Below are positions 37,104 to 46,457 of a stretch of DNA of 64,000 nucleotides, in pieces; within the stretch, counting starts at the first letter, position 1; every line of letters starts with the position of its first letter. The stretch lies in the NCBI GenBank assembly GCA_026708265.1, contig JAPOVI010000070.1, positions 1 through 64,000 of the forward strand, read 5' to 3'. This DNA is from Acidobacteriota bacterium. Its GTDB lineage: Bacteria; Acidobacteriota; Vicinamibacteria; Vicinamibacterales; UBA8438. Below the pieces are notes generated by a model, which saw nothing but the letters and a program-made list of their open reading frames with translations, ran no database searches and had not been told where the DNA came from. The position numbers and the translations under genes are program-made.

Positions 37104-37589
37104 ATGGTCTGCAGACTCCACGGCGTGCCCCGCAGGCAGTTCCCTCCACCTCGGAGGCGTCCGGCGTCTGAGGCGAAGCTTCGCTCGGTTGAGCGCTACT
37201 TCAAGGAGGTCTTTGCAGGGCTCGACCTGGACGTTGCCGAGGAGCTGCTGACACCAGATATCGTCGCTCGCGCTCCGGGGGGTGCCGCCGCTGACGAGCA
37301 TCCAGAGCTTTCTGTGTTCTATCGGGGCCTCCTTTCCCGAGCGCCGCGTCGAGGCCGGCCCCAGCGCCATGAAGGGAGATCACGCGTTCGGGTATTCACG
37401 ATCTACCAGAGGCACCTCGGCGAGTTCTGCGGCATCGCGCCGACTGGCAACGAGGTTCAGGTCACGGGTGTCAACCGGTTCCGGTTCTCGGACGAGCGGA
37501 TCAGCGAGGTAACCGTCTGGTACAAGCCGCTCGACCTGCTGGAGCAGATCGGCGCAGGGTCTGAGGCAACCGCCTACGGGAGCGGCTAG
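37104..37589 (+). pseudogene. SnoaL-like protein, two frameshifts
   Basis: Homology in three pieces: AKLRSVERYFKEVFAGLDLD to about 37285; then LTSIQSFLCSIGASFPERRV to about 37390 in a second frame; then FTIYQRHLGEFCGIAPTGNE and VTGVNRFRFSDERISEVTVW back in the first. The two slips compensate, typical of sequencing indels. If repaired it is a SnoaL/ester-cyclase protein of about 150 residues. Confidence 0.6.
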
Positions 37590-38266
37590 GCCGCGAGCCC
37601 ACTTCGGCCGTCGCCATCCAGGGCGACTGGGAGGCTCGGAGACCTCGGTCCGGCGTGGGGAGGACCCGCGGGAAGGGTCCACGTGAGGCTGGACGGTGGC
37701 GGGGTGGCTCGTCCCATGTCACGTTGAGCAGGTTGGGAGGGCACCTGCAATTCGCATGCGATGGGGTCGTGGCCTTGTAGGCCGGAAGGGCGCTGATGAT
37801 CATGGCGGAGCGCCGGCCGGGGGGTGGGGTGGTCCCGCGGCCGGAAAGGGCGCCGACGGACCGCAAGCCGCGTCTGCCACGACGGAGCGCGGTAGTCCTG
37901 TGTCCACTGGCGCCGACGGCTGCTGGCTGACACCGGTGCGCTCGATCAAGGTAGTCGCAGGGGGCGCCGGTGCGCCGTTCTCTCAAGCGGCTTCTCGGAG
38001 CGGCTTCTTGCCGCTGGCCACCAGCCCTTCTGTTCCGCCGTCCGGAGGAGCAGCACGCCGAGTGGCGTCGCTACGCAGGACTTGGCACGACCGAATCGGT
38101 GCAGCTTCGTATCACTTCTGTGACAGATCGTGCGAAAGCTGTGCGCATATCTCGGCTACCCTCCCCCGGGTGGTGGGCGGAGGGTGGTTGTGTCTTCCGA
38201 TGGCTGGATGGCGCCGCCTGCCGCGGCTGGGGCCACGTCGAATCGATGAGCCTATGATGAGGCGCG
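37590..38266. other. Intergenic region
   Basis: About 680 bp with no supported gene; contains repeat copy 10 (38092-38192), which ends about 75 bp before the thioesterase. Confidence 0.5.
38092..38192 (+). repeat. Interspersed structured repeat, copy 10
   Basis: CGGTGCAGCTTCGTATCAC, TGTGACAGATCGTGCG, AAAGCTGTGCGC, CTACCCTCCCCCGGGTGG and a G-rich tail. Confidence 0.85.
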
Positions 38267-38701
38267 GTGATGGGCAAGCACGAGAAGCAGCTGCACGAGA
38301 AGCGCATCGAGATCCGCTGGCGCGACCAGGACCCGCTCGGTCACGTGAACAACGCGGTTTATGCCACGTACTTCGAGGAGGCCCGGGACGAATGGGTCGA
38401 CACGCTACTGCACGGCGTCTCCTCGGTAACGGAATTCGCGCTCGCGCACGTCTCGATCGACTTCCGTCGTGAGCTCACCCAAGACGACGGCTGCGTGATC
38501 TCGCGCTGCAGGATCGTGCGCATTGGCAACTCGAGCATTAGGACACGCGAGGAGCTCGCCAAGCTCGACGGCACGATCGCAGCGCAGGCCGAGGCCGTCC
38601 TCGTCGCGCGCGATCCCGGGGGTGGATCCCGGCCGCTCACCCACCGAGAGCGGGCTGCTCTTGAGCCGCACGTGACCTCTCCTTGTCCAGAACAGACATG
38701 A
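38267..38701 (+). CDS. Acyl-CoA thioesterase (4HBT hotdog family)
   Basis: 144 residues from GTG 38267 (ATG 38270 equally likely). Hotdog fold with the family motif RWRDQDPLGHVNNAVYATYF, where D in DQDPLGHVNN is the usual catalytic acid, then FRRELTQDDGCVISRCR and a strand pair. It hydrolyses acyl- or aroyl-CoA esters; specificity unknown. No close operon partner. Confidence 0.85.
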   Translation: MMGKHEKQLHEKRIEIRWRDQDPLGHVNNAVYATYFEEARDEWVDTLLHGVSSVTEFALAHVSIDFRRELTQDDGCVISRCRIVRIGNSSIRTREELAKLDGTIAAQAEAVLVARDPGGGSRPLTHRERAALEPHVTSPCPEQT

Positions 38702-39052
38702 TCCCGCCCCGGGGCCGGCCGCGTGCCTCCCTCCAGCCAGAGCGTAACCCCGAAGGTGCGCCGTGTCAGCAACGCTTCGTGCCAACACTGAGCCACTCTG
38801 CCCACAAGCGGATCTACTCTCCACATGCGGATCCCACTCCGCCCACACGCAGACCCGCGACGGCGATGCAGGATCGCAGCTCTCGCGCCTCCGCCAGGAA
38901 CCGAACAGCCAGGGCCAGATGCCCGTCGCTCCCCAGCGACGGCCCCTTGAGCCGCACGAGCTGCCCCCGCCCCGCGAGAAGGCCGGAGGCCAACGCACCA
39001 GCTACCGGCCCCCCCGCGGGAGAGCCGACCAACGAGCGAGGAGGAACGGAAG
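38702..39052. other. Intergenic region
   Basis: 350 bp between two plus-strand genes; I see no gene, repeat or RNA in it, apart from a good ribosome site (GAGGAGGAACGG) for the cupin. Confidence 0.5.
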
Positions 39053-39451
39053 ATGCGGATCGCCACGATCGACCGCGACGCAGCAGGCCCGCCGCCAAAC
39101 GCCGAGTGGTTTCCGGGCGGCCCTGTGCGGATGCAGGCCATCAACAACCCCGAGACGGACGGCGTCCAGATGCTCAGCGTGTGGTTCGATGCCGGCGCGC
39201 GCACGCGCCCGCACATCCACGTCTGCGATCAGATCCTGCACGTTGTGGAAGGAGAGGGAGTCGTCGCCACCGCCGACGAGAAGCGGATCATCCGGGTGGG
39301 CGACGTCGTGATCGTTCCCGAAGGGGTCTGGCATTGGCATGGGGCGACGCCCGACTCGGCAATGTGCCATCTCTCGATTAAGCCGCCCGGACCGACCCAC
39401 TGGGATCAGCCCTTCGAGGACTGGGATGCCTACATGGAAGGCGCCAGCTAG
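39053..39451 (+). CDS. Single-domain cupin protein
   Basis: 132 residues. Complete metal-binding set: RPHIHVCDQILHVVEGEG (His, His, Gln and Glu region) and GVWHWHGATPDS (His). The short single cupin resembles quercetin-dioxygenase-like and small sugar- or hormone-type cupins. Function unknown. Strong ribosome site; convergent with purF. Confidence 0.85.
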   Translation: MRIATIDRDAAGPPPNAEWFPGGPVRMQAINNPETDGVQMLSVWFDAGARTRPHIHVCDQILHVVEGEGVVATADEKRIIRVGDVVIVPEGVWHWHGATPDSAMCHLSIKPPGPTHWDQPFEDWDAYMEGAS

Positions 39452-39455
39452 ACGC

Positions 39456-40925
39456 TCAACCGGCCACCCCGGCCGCACCCGTCGGCGCTACGTCTCCCGA
39501 TCGCCCCTCGCCCGCTGGCTCGGCTCCCCGAGCAGTTGCCTCGGTGCGGACGGGCTCAAACCGCAGCTTCTGCAGCCGAAGCCCGTCCGGAATTGACGTG
39601 GGGTAGGTACCCGTCAAACACGCTCGGCAGAAGCGCTCGGCCGGCCGCTGTGTCGCACCCTGCAGCCCTTGCAGGCTGAGGTAGGCGAGCGTGCTCGCGC
39701 CGATATACGCACAGACGTCGGCAGGCGCTCGCTCGGCCGCTACGAGCTCGTTCTGGTCGGCCATATCGATCCCGTAGAAGCACGGCGAGACGATCGGCGG
39801 CGAGGAGATCCTGATATGGACCTCGCGCGCTCCGGCCTCGAACAGCATCGTCACGATCTGCTTTGTTGTCGTCCCTCGAACGATCGAGTCGTCGACGACG
39901 ACGACCCGCTTGCCGGCAATGTCCGCCAGCGGGTTGAACTTCACCTTGATCCCGCGCTCGCGCAGCGCCTGGTCAGGCTGGATGAACGTGCGGCCAACGT
40001 AGCGATTCTTGATCAGACCCTCCGTGTATGGAATACCGGAGGCGCGCGCGAACCCGATTGCCGCAGGCGTTCCCGAGTCCGGGACGGCCATGACGAGGTC
40101 AGCATCAACCGGGGCCTCCTCAGCCAGCCGCTCTCCCATGCGAACCCGGGCACCGTGTAGCTCGACGCCGCCCAGCTCGCTGTCGGGGCGCGCGAAGTAG
40201 ATGTACTCGAAGATGCAAAGTGAGCCATCCCGGTTGGGCGCGTCGACCTGGAGCGAGCGACAGCCGCCCTCGTCGACGACGACACACTCGCCGGGCAGAA
40301 CCGTCCGTACCTCCTCCGCCCCGACGATGTCGAAGGCACACGACTCCGAGGCGATCAGCCAGTCGTCCTCGAGCTGTCCGATCGCGAGCGGGCGGATGCC
40401 AGCTGGATCGCGAAACCCAACGAGCTTTCCCTCGCTGAGCACAACTGCGGAGAAGGCGCCTTCGATGCGCTCCATCGTGCCGGCGACGGCCTCTTCGAGC
40501 GGGCAGTCGGCACGTGCGATCAGCGCTGCGATGACTTCCGTGTCCGAGGTCGACGCCAGCCGGGCGCCGGATGCGATCAGCTCATCCCGCAGCTCCTGGG
40601 TGTTCGTGAGATTGCCGTTGTGACCCAGCACGACGGTTCGGCTTGGCCCGTGCTGCACAATCGGCTGCGCGTTGGCCCAGTGCGTGGAGCCGGTGGTCGA
40701 GTACCGCGTGTGGCCGATCGCAGCCTGCCCGCCAAGACCTCGCAGCCTCTCCTCCGAGAAGACCTGCGTCACGAGCCCCATGTCCCGCAGCGTGACGACG
40801 CGCTCGTCATCCGAGACCGCAATGCCAGCCGACTCCTGACCTCGATGCTGGAGCGCAAACAGGCCGAAATACGTCAGCCGTGCAACGTCCCTTGCCGGCG
40901 CGTAGATGCCGAAGACACCGCACAT
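39456..40925 (-). CDS. purF: Amidophosphoribosyltransferase
   Basis: 489 residues; first committed step of purine synthesis (PRPP plus Gln to phosphoribosylamine). Starts MCGVFGIYAP at ATG 40925, so Cys2 is the glutaminase nucleophile after Met removal and there is no propeptide. The phosphoribosyltransferase PRPP loop is VVVVDDSIVRGTTT. C-terminal cysteines in FCRACLTGTYP agree with the Fe-S-containing Gram-positive type. It starts 1 nt after the purL stop: an operon. The last ~40 residues are Ala/Gly-rich tail. Confidence 0.96.
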   Translation of the reverse strand: MCGVFGIYAPARDVARLTYFGLFALQHRGQESAGIAVSDDERVVTLRDMGLVTQVFSEERLRGLGGQAAIGHTRYSTTGSTHWANAQPIVQHGPSRTVVLGHNGNLTNTQELRDELIASGARLASTSDTEVIAALIARADCPLEEAVAGTMERIEGAFSAVVLSEGKLVGFRDPAGIRPLAIGQLEDDWLIASESCAFDIVGAEEVRTVLPGECVVVDEGGCRSLQVDAPNRDGSLCIFEYIYFARPDSELGGVELHGARVRMGERLAEEAPVDADLVMAVPDSGTPAAIGFARASGIPYTEGLIKNRYVGRTFIQPDQALRERGIKVKFNPLADIAGKRVVVVDDSIVRGTTTKQIVTMLFEAGAREVHIRISSPPIVSPCFYGIDMADQNELVAAERAPADVCAYIGASTLAYLSLQGLQGATQRPAERFCRACLTGTYPTSIPDGLRLQKLRFEPVRTEATARGAEPAGEGRSGDVAPTGAAGVAG

Positions 40926-40926
40926 C

Positions 40927-43104
40927 TCACGCTTCTCCGAGCGCGCGCTCGAGACCGCCCCCGTAGGCGTGCTCGAGCTCTGCGAGCTGAATGCCAAACA
41001 GCGACTCGCCGGCGACGACGCCGACCGCGCGAACCGGTACGCCACTGCCCGTGACCCGGCCGACGCGGCTCGGAGAGCACGCCACGACAGCCTGACCGCC
41101 GCCCTCGCCGAACAGCTCCTCGGCGTCCCAGCCAAGGTCGAGCTCGACGCCAACACGCGAGTGCAGCGCGCTCTCCACGAGCGCGGTCGCCAGTCCGCCC
41201 ACACCCGCATCATGGCTGTGCGACAGCTCGGGAGCAAGCGACGAGAGCGTCCGCACGAGCTTCGCCTCAGCCACGAGGTCCGGCCAGGCGATCGCACCGG
41301 CCTGACCGTCGAGGAACAGCGTCTCGTACTGCGAGCCGTCGAGCCGAAGCATCGGGTTGCCGACACTCAGCACGACATCGCCCTCCTGCCACTTCGCGGG
41401 CACAGACCGCACATCCTCGATGAGACCCACGCAGCCAACCACCGGCGTGGGATGGATGGCACTGCCATCGGTCTCGTTGTACAGCGAGACGTTGCCAGAG
41501 ACGATCGGGATACCGAGAGCCTCGCAGGCGAGCGCCATTCCCTCGATCGTCTGCGCGAGCTCCCAGGCGATCTCGGGCTTCTCGGGGTTGCCGAAGTTGA
41601 GGCAGTTCGTGAACGCGAGCGGCTCCCCCCCTGCGCAGGCTGCGTTTCGCGCGGCCTCCATGACCGCAAGAGCCCCGCCGGCCTGCGGGCCGAGCGCGGC
41701 GAGCCGGCCGGCGCCATCCAGCGAGAGCGCAAGGCCCTTGTAGCCTGGACGGAGCCGCAGCACCGCAGCATCCAGGCCGGGCCGACGCGCTGTCCGTGAC
41801 TGCACGAGCTGGTCGTACTGGCGATAGACCCAGGCGCGGCTCGCGACGTTCGCGGAGGCGAGCACACCAAGCAGCTCGTCGGGTGTGGCCGTCCGCGGCT
41901 CGCGCGGGCGGGGCGACGGGATCTCCCGCTCGCGCGTCTCGACGCGATAGCGAGGTGCCTGTGCCAAGAACTGCGCGGGAATCGCTCCGACCTCCTGTCC
42001 ACGAAAGAAGCAGCGCAGAACACCGGTGTCGGTCACCGTGCCGATGACCGCGTGGTGGAGATCCCACTTCTCGCAGGCTGCGGCGACCTCATCGATCGAC
42101 CCCGGCTCGACGACAGCCACCATCCGCTCCTGGCTCTCGGAGATCATGATCTCCGCAGCGCTCATTCCCGGCTCGCGCAGCGGCACGCGGTCGAGGTGAA
42201 CGTCGATGCCCGCACCACTTCTCGCTGCCATCTCGGAGATCGAGGACGCAAGGCCGGCAGCACCGAGATCCTGCAGTGACGCGACAAGGCCTCCCTCGAC
42301 GAGCTCGAGGCTTGCCTCGATGAGCTTCTTGCCCGTGAACGGATCGCCGATCTGAACGGACGGGCGCTTGTCGAGGTTGTCGTCAGAGAGCTCCTGGCTC
42401 GCGAGCACGCTCGCCCCGCCAATGCCGTCACGCCCGGTCGAGGCGCCATAGAGGACGATGCGGTTCCCGACGCCGGCCGCCTGCGAGCGGGTCAGCCTCT
42501 CCTCCGGCAGGAGCCCGACGCACATCGCGTTCACAAGGCAGTTCTCGCGGTAGGCCTCGTCGAACACGCATTCCCCACCGACCGTGGGAACACCCACGCA
42601 GTTCCCGTAGTTTCCGATTCCAGCGACGGCGTTGCTGAACAGCCAGCGCTGGTGCGGCTCCGTCAACTCGCCGAAGCACAGCGAATCGAGCAGTGCCACT
42701 GGTCGGGCGCCCATCGCGACGATGTCCCGCAGAATCCCGCCGGCACCGGTCGCCGCCCCCTGGAATGGCTCGACGGCGCTCGGATGATTGTGGCTCTCCA
42801 CCTTGAACGCGACCGCCAAGCCGTCTCCCACTGAGACAACGCCAGCGTTCTCGCCAGGACCCTGGAGCACGTGAGGGCCCTCGGAGGGAAACCGCCTTAA
42901 GAGCAGCGCGGAGTGCTTGTAGCCGCAGTGCTCAGACCAGAGCAGGGAGAACACTGCGAGCTCGAAGTCGTTGGGCTCGCGCCCGAGCAACCCACCGATC
43001 CGCTCGAACTCCGCGTCTGTGAGACCGAGCGCGTGAGGCAGCGTCAGGTTCGTGTCCTGCGCGCAGGCCGTCTCCCGTGAGTGGGTTTCCGCGACCGAGG
43101 TCAA
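40927..43104 (-). CDS. purL: Phosphoribosylformylglycinamidine synthase subunit PurL
   Basis: 725 residues, the small PurL that needs separate PurQ and PurS, neither in the window. Motifs: LWSEHCGYKHSALLL near the N-terminus, VAFKVESHNHPSAVEPFQGA, GGECVFDEAYRENCLVNAM, and the C-terminal SHDAGVGGLATALVE. ATG 43104. Upstream of purF in one transcription unit. Confidence 0.96.
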   Translation of the reverse strand: MTSVAETHSRETACAQDTNLTLPHALGLTDAEFERIGGLLGREPNDFELAVFSLLWSEHCGYKHSALLLRRFPSEGPHVLQGPGENAGVVSVGDGLAVAFKVESHNHPSAVEPFQGAATGAGGILRDIVAMGARPVALLDSLCFGELTEPHQRWLFSNAVAGIGNYGNCVGVPTVGGECVFDEAYRENCLVNAMCVGLLPEERLTRSQAAGVGNRIVLYGASTGRDGIGGASVLASQELSDDNLDKRPSVQIGDPFTGKKLIEASLELVEGGLVASLQDLGAAGLASSISEMAARSGAGIDVHLDRVPLREPGMSAAEIMISESQERMVAVVEPGSIDEVAAACEKWDLHHAVIGTVTDTGVLRCFFRGQEVGAIPAQFLAQAPRYRVETREREIPSPRPREPRTATPDELLGVLASANVASRAWVYRQYDQLVQSRTARRPGLDAAVLRLRPGYKGLALSLDGAGRLAALGPQAGGALAVMEAARNAACAGGEPLAFTNCLNFGNPEKPEIAWELAQTIEGMALACEALGIPIVSGNVSLYNETDGSAIHPTPVVGCVGLIEDVRSVPAKWQEGDVVLSVGNPMLRLDGSQYETLFLDGQAGAIAWPDLVAEAKLVRTLSSLAPELSHSHDAGVGGLATALVESALHSRVGVELDLGWDAEELFGEGGGQAVVACSPSRVGRVTGSGVPVRAVGVVAGESLFGIQLAELEHAYGGGLERALGEA

Positions 43105-43191
43105 GGAGAGGAAGTCACTCTAGATGGTGTCACCGCTGGAGCCCGCCGGAAGTTCCAGGCCAGCCTCCACCCGCAGGATAGCCTCTCGCTG

Positions 43192-44127
43192 GTGGCGCGA
43201 AGCTACCCGGTGGTGCTGCTTGCCTTCGCGGCTCTCTGGGGCGCGAACTTCGCGCTCATCAAGCTTGCCGTGGACGAGGTTGAGCCCACGACGATGGGTA
43301 CTGCCAGGCTTCTCCTCGCCGCGCTCGCGCTGCTGCCGTTCGTCGTGTTGCGGTTCGGTGTCCGCACAATGGTCGCGCAGCTTCGGCGAATCGGCTGGCG
43401 CATCTTCGTTGTCGCCTTCTTCAACCACGCTCTCGCCTTCGTGCTGATCGCGTGGGGTGAGAAGCACATCGACTCCAGCGTTGCCGCAATTGCAAACGCA
43501 ACAATGCCGCTGTTCGTGGCGCTGATCGCGATCAAGGTACGCGAGAGCGAGCGGGCAACGGGTCTCAGGATGCTGGGGATCATCGTCGGCCTCGGCGGCG
43601 TTGCGGTGCTCGCGGGTTTCGACCTCGCGGTGAGCATGATGGCGATCCTCGGGACGCTCGCCGTCGTCGTAGCGGCACTCTCTACGCGATCGGCGTGCTC
43701 TACACGCAAGAGCGCTACGACGACACGCCCGCGCTGATACTCGCGACGGTCTCGACGGCGGCCGGCGGTCTCATCCTCCTGCCCTTTGCCAACTGGCAGG
43801 CGCCGGACGCCATGCCGAGCTTTCGAGCCTGGGGGGTCGATTCTCGCGCTCGGACTCGCCGGAACGGGGCTTGCAGCGATCATCTACTACTCCATGCTCA
43901 GCCGGTTCGGCTCGCTGCGCACGGGGTTCGTGACCTACCTGCTCCCCGTCGCAGCGCTGATCTACGGTGTCCTGCTCCTTGACGAGCCACTTGCGTGGAG
44001 CGCCCTCGTCGGGCTGGTGCTCATCCTCCTCGGCGTCGCGCTCGGTTCCGATCTCGTGGCGCTCCGACGGCAGGCGGCAATCCCAATCAGCCCTTCCGCC
44101 AAGCCGAGCGACCCGCGCCAGAGGTGA
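43192..44127 (+). pseudogene. EamA/DMT-type transporter, two frameshifts
   Basis: Drug/metabolite transporter of the EamA type, ten helices in two repeats. Frame 1 (GTG 43192) covers PVVLLAFAALWGANFALIKL through MAILGTLAVVVAAL; frame 2 from about 43685 covers YAIGVLYTQERYDDTPAL; frame 3 from about 43838 covers ILALGLAGTGLAAIIYYS to DLVALRRQ. The second slip is in a run of G, as for homopolymer miscalls. Likely an intact ~310-residue permease in the real genome. Divergent from purL. Confidence 0.72.
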
Positions 44128-44364
44128 GCGCATTCGAGCGGAGAAAGGCTCCGGCGAGCGCGATGCCTTTGCCTACGGGGTCGTTTCATGACGACAGCAG
44201 CAGAGGCCAGCCGAGTCGAGGAACCGGCGAGTACCCTTCCGCCGTGCCGCTCGCAGGCCAAAGCGCTCTGAGCCAGGCGCCCGAGGCGGCCCCGCCCGTT
44301 GCCTCACAGATCGGGAACACAGGCCCGGCATCCGGGCGCGGCTGTGGCGCCTGAGCCATCGCGC

Positions 44365-45033
44365 ATGCGACTGCCCCGCGCGGAGGCGCACGATCTCGAG
44401 TTCCTCCCCGAGCTCGCCGCCGATCCGGACACCGAGCCGTTCCTCGCGCCGATCTCAGCGCAGACGCCCGAGGAGTTCGCCGAGGAGATCGACCGCGCAG
44501 GACGCGAGCCCCGGCACTACGGCCGGCTGATCATCGAGCGTGACCTCGTCGGGTCGGCCGAACGGATGGGCTCGGTCGCGTACGAGGTGGCGAATCGCAG
44601 GAGCCGCATCGCCTACGTCTACGAGCTCGCGGCCGCTTCCCGCTACCGCGGCCGCGGTAGCGGGGTGGAGGCAGCGTGGCTCCTCGTCCGCTTCCTGATC
44701 GAGGAGCTTGGCTACCACCGAATTCAGGTCGAGATCTACGCGTTCAACGAGCGGGCCATCCGCGTCGCCGAGCGCGCCGGCTTCATCCGCGAGGGGCTCA
44801 AGCGCAAGGCGTATTGGCGCAACGAGACGTGGATCGACAGGGTGATGCTCGGAATCGTCGCCGAGGACATCGACCGTTTGATCGTCGCTCGTCCTCGCAT
44901 CACATCGCGGCCGAGTAGCGCTGTCCGGGTGGCTGCGGCCGTCTCTCCGGCAGCGGCCGGTGGCCGTGAACCCACGGCTCCCGGACTGTGCAAGCCGAGT
45001 TTGGCGCGGTGGGTTGTGACTGTGGCCGTGTGA
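44365..45033 (+). CDS. GNAT-family N-acetyltransferase
   Basis: 222 residues from ATG 44365. Acetyl-CoA binding motif A is AAASRYRGRGSGVEAAWLLV (R-G-x-G-x-G/A type), then HRIQVEIYAFNERAIRVAERAGF, typical of RimJ/RimL-like acetyltransferases. The family core ends near residue 175; the last ~45 residues are Ala/Pro/Arg-rich and look like run-on sequence. Acceptor unknown. Confidence 0.85.
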   Translation: MRLPRAEAHDLEFLPELAADPDTEPFLAPISAQTPEEFAEEIDRAGREPRHYGRLIIERDLVGSAERMGSVAYEVANRRSRIAYVYELAAASRYRGRGSGVEAAWLLVRFLIEELGYHRIQVEIYAFNERAIRVAERAGFIREGLKRKAYWRNETWIDRVMLGIVAEDIDRLIVARPRITSRPSSAVRVAAAVSPAAAGGREPTAPGLCKPSLARWVVTVAV

Positions 45034-45699
45034 GTGGCAGTCACCCTACGGCTTCCCGGCTGCGTAAGCCGCGCGGGCCGCTCAGCCGCCGCAAAGGGCA
45101 GCCCGCCCCCACCCACCACCCGAGGGAGGGTAGCCCAGAAAAACGCACGGCTTTCACACGATCTGTCACGGGAGTGTCACGAGACTGAGCCAATTCTGCG
45201 CGCCCGCTCTCGGACCGCTTTGCGCGGCCGCGCCCACCGGCGGGAGAGAGGCCGGAGCAGGCTCGAGGCTGTGGAGAACCTGACGGCCCTGAACCGCCCG
45301 TGCCGTCTCGCGGGAGCGCAGGCCGCTGCAACAGCGGAGATCGCGCCGTGTTGGAGACCGTGCTGTGTTGATCCCACCGCCTGTGCCGCTCGGCGGGAGC
45401 ACAGAGACCGGCGAAACGCCGGCGGCGCTCCCTGCGTGGCACCGTGGGCCACCCTCGACGAGGGCTCGTGGTTGCCCTTGGAGAGGGCAGCCGCGTGCAC
45501 CCGGCAGGCACGCTCAGGCTGTGCGCAACACACATTCGCGCTCACCGACCTGCCGCGGCGCCTATCAACTCCGCACGCATGCTCCACGGGCACACGGCAC
45601 GGCGGCTTGCGCGCAGCGTAAGCGCTGCGCCCGCCGAGATCGTCCGGAGCCATCAGGGGCCGTCGTGCCGAGCCGCCCGGCTGCGCGACCCGGCGCCCG
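45034..45699. other. Convergent intergenic region
   Basis: About 670 bp; repeat copy 11 at 45099-45202, otherwise nothing recognisable. Confidence 0.5.
45099..45202 (-). repeat. Interspersed structured repeat, copy 11 (last)
   Basis: Minus strand: AATTGGCTCAGTCTCGTGAC, CGTGACAGATCGTG, AAAGCCGTGCG, GGGCTACCCTCCCTCGGGTG, G-rich tail. No further copy occurs to the right. Confidence 0.85.
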
Positions 45700-46309
45700 T
45701 CAGCCGGTCTCGGCGTCGGCAAACCGGCTCGGCAGGAACGCCTCGAGCGACACCGGCAGATCCGACCGGCCGGACGCGATGAGATCGGCCACGATCCGAG
45801 CGGTGGCCGGCGCAAGATGGATTCCCTTCGTGCCGTGCCCTGTTGCGACGTAGGCTCCCTCGAGCCCTGGGACGGGCCCGATCAGAGGCATGCGGTCTGC
45901 GCAGAGCGGGCGGAAGCCGGCGAGGTGGGCGAGCACATCAGCCCGCTCGAGCGCGGGCATGACGCGCGTTGCCTGGAAGATGATGAGCTCCCGGCTCGCC
46001 TCGCGCGGCACGCCGTCGAACTCGGGAGGCGGGGGGTTCAGCGGGTCGAACACGTGGGCGGTATCGACGTCCGCGCCCGTCATGCTGACGCCGCCGATGC
46101 TCCCAACCAGCAGGATGCCGTCGCGCCGCGGCAGGATCGGGCCGTGCCGCGCGGTGAGGATGAAGATCTTCAACGGCTCGCCTGGAAGGCGCATCTGCAG
46201 CACCTCGCCGTGGTACGGGCGCACCGGAACGGGAAACCCCAGCCACTCACCCGCCGCGTACGCCCAGGCGCCGCTTGCCACGACGACCCGCTCGCAAGCG
46301 ATCTCACCG
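45700..46309 (-). pseudogene. FAD-dependent oxidoreductase (DAO/ThiO type), N-terminal half missing
   Basis: C-terminal ~200 residues of a D-amino-acid/glycine-oxidase-like flavoprotein: ERVVVASGAWAYAAGEWLG, VRPYHGEVLQMRLPG, GPILPRRDGILLVGS, FRPLCADRMPLIGPVPG, VATGHGTKGIHLAPATARIV. No start codon fits: the frame runs open into sequence that, from about 46308 upward, codes for an unrelated methyltransferase in another frame. The FAD-binding N-terminus (GxGxxG) is absent. Best explained by a join between two genomes at this point. Confidence 0.8.
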
Positions 46310-46315
46310 CCGCGA
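46300..46315. other. Probable chimeric junction
   Basis: Both adjoining genes are cut here in different frames on the same strand. To the left lie the 105-bp repeats and frequent indels; to the right there are neither. About 9 bp (GGCGGTGAG region, minus strand) fit both genes, consistent with joining at microhomology. Confidence 0.75.
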
Positions 46316-46457
46316 GCAGGACCCCGGCCGCGAGCGATCCCCAGGTCGGACGCGCGAACGCGATGGTGGCCGCCGCCGCCCCGAAGCCGAGCGCCACGCG
46401 CAGGCGCGCGATCCGGAACAGCCGGCGCAGCCGCGGGTTCGCGTCGAGGTCAAGCAT
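46310..46457 (-). pseudogene. Methyltransferase N-terminal fragment (isoprenylcysteine/phospholipid type, tentative)
   Basis: About 49 residues from ATG 46457: LDANPRLRRLFRIARLRVAL then ATIAFARPTWGSLAAGVLLA, two hydrophobic segments as at the start of isoprenylcysteine carboxyl methyltransferase-like proteins. It stops being family-like at LLAAV, where the flavoprotein fragment begins. Starts 5 nt after the heptosyltransferase stop, so it was the last gene of the LPS operon. Confidence 0.55.

Noticed and set aside
10-45202. Interspersed repeat as DnaA boxes or a replication origin
   Set aside because: The GTGAC boxes do not match TTATCCACA, and copies are scattered over 45 kb.
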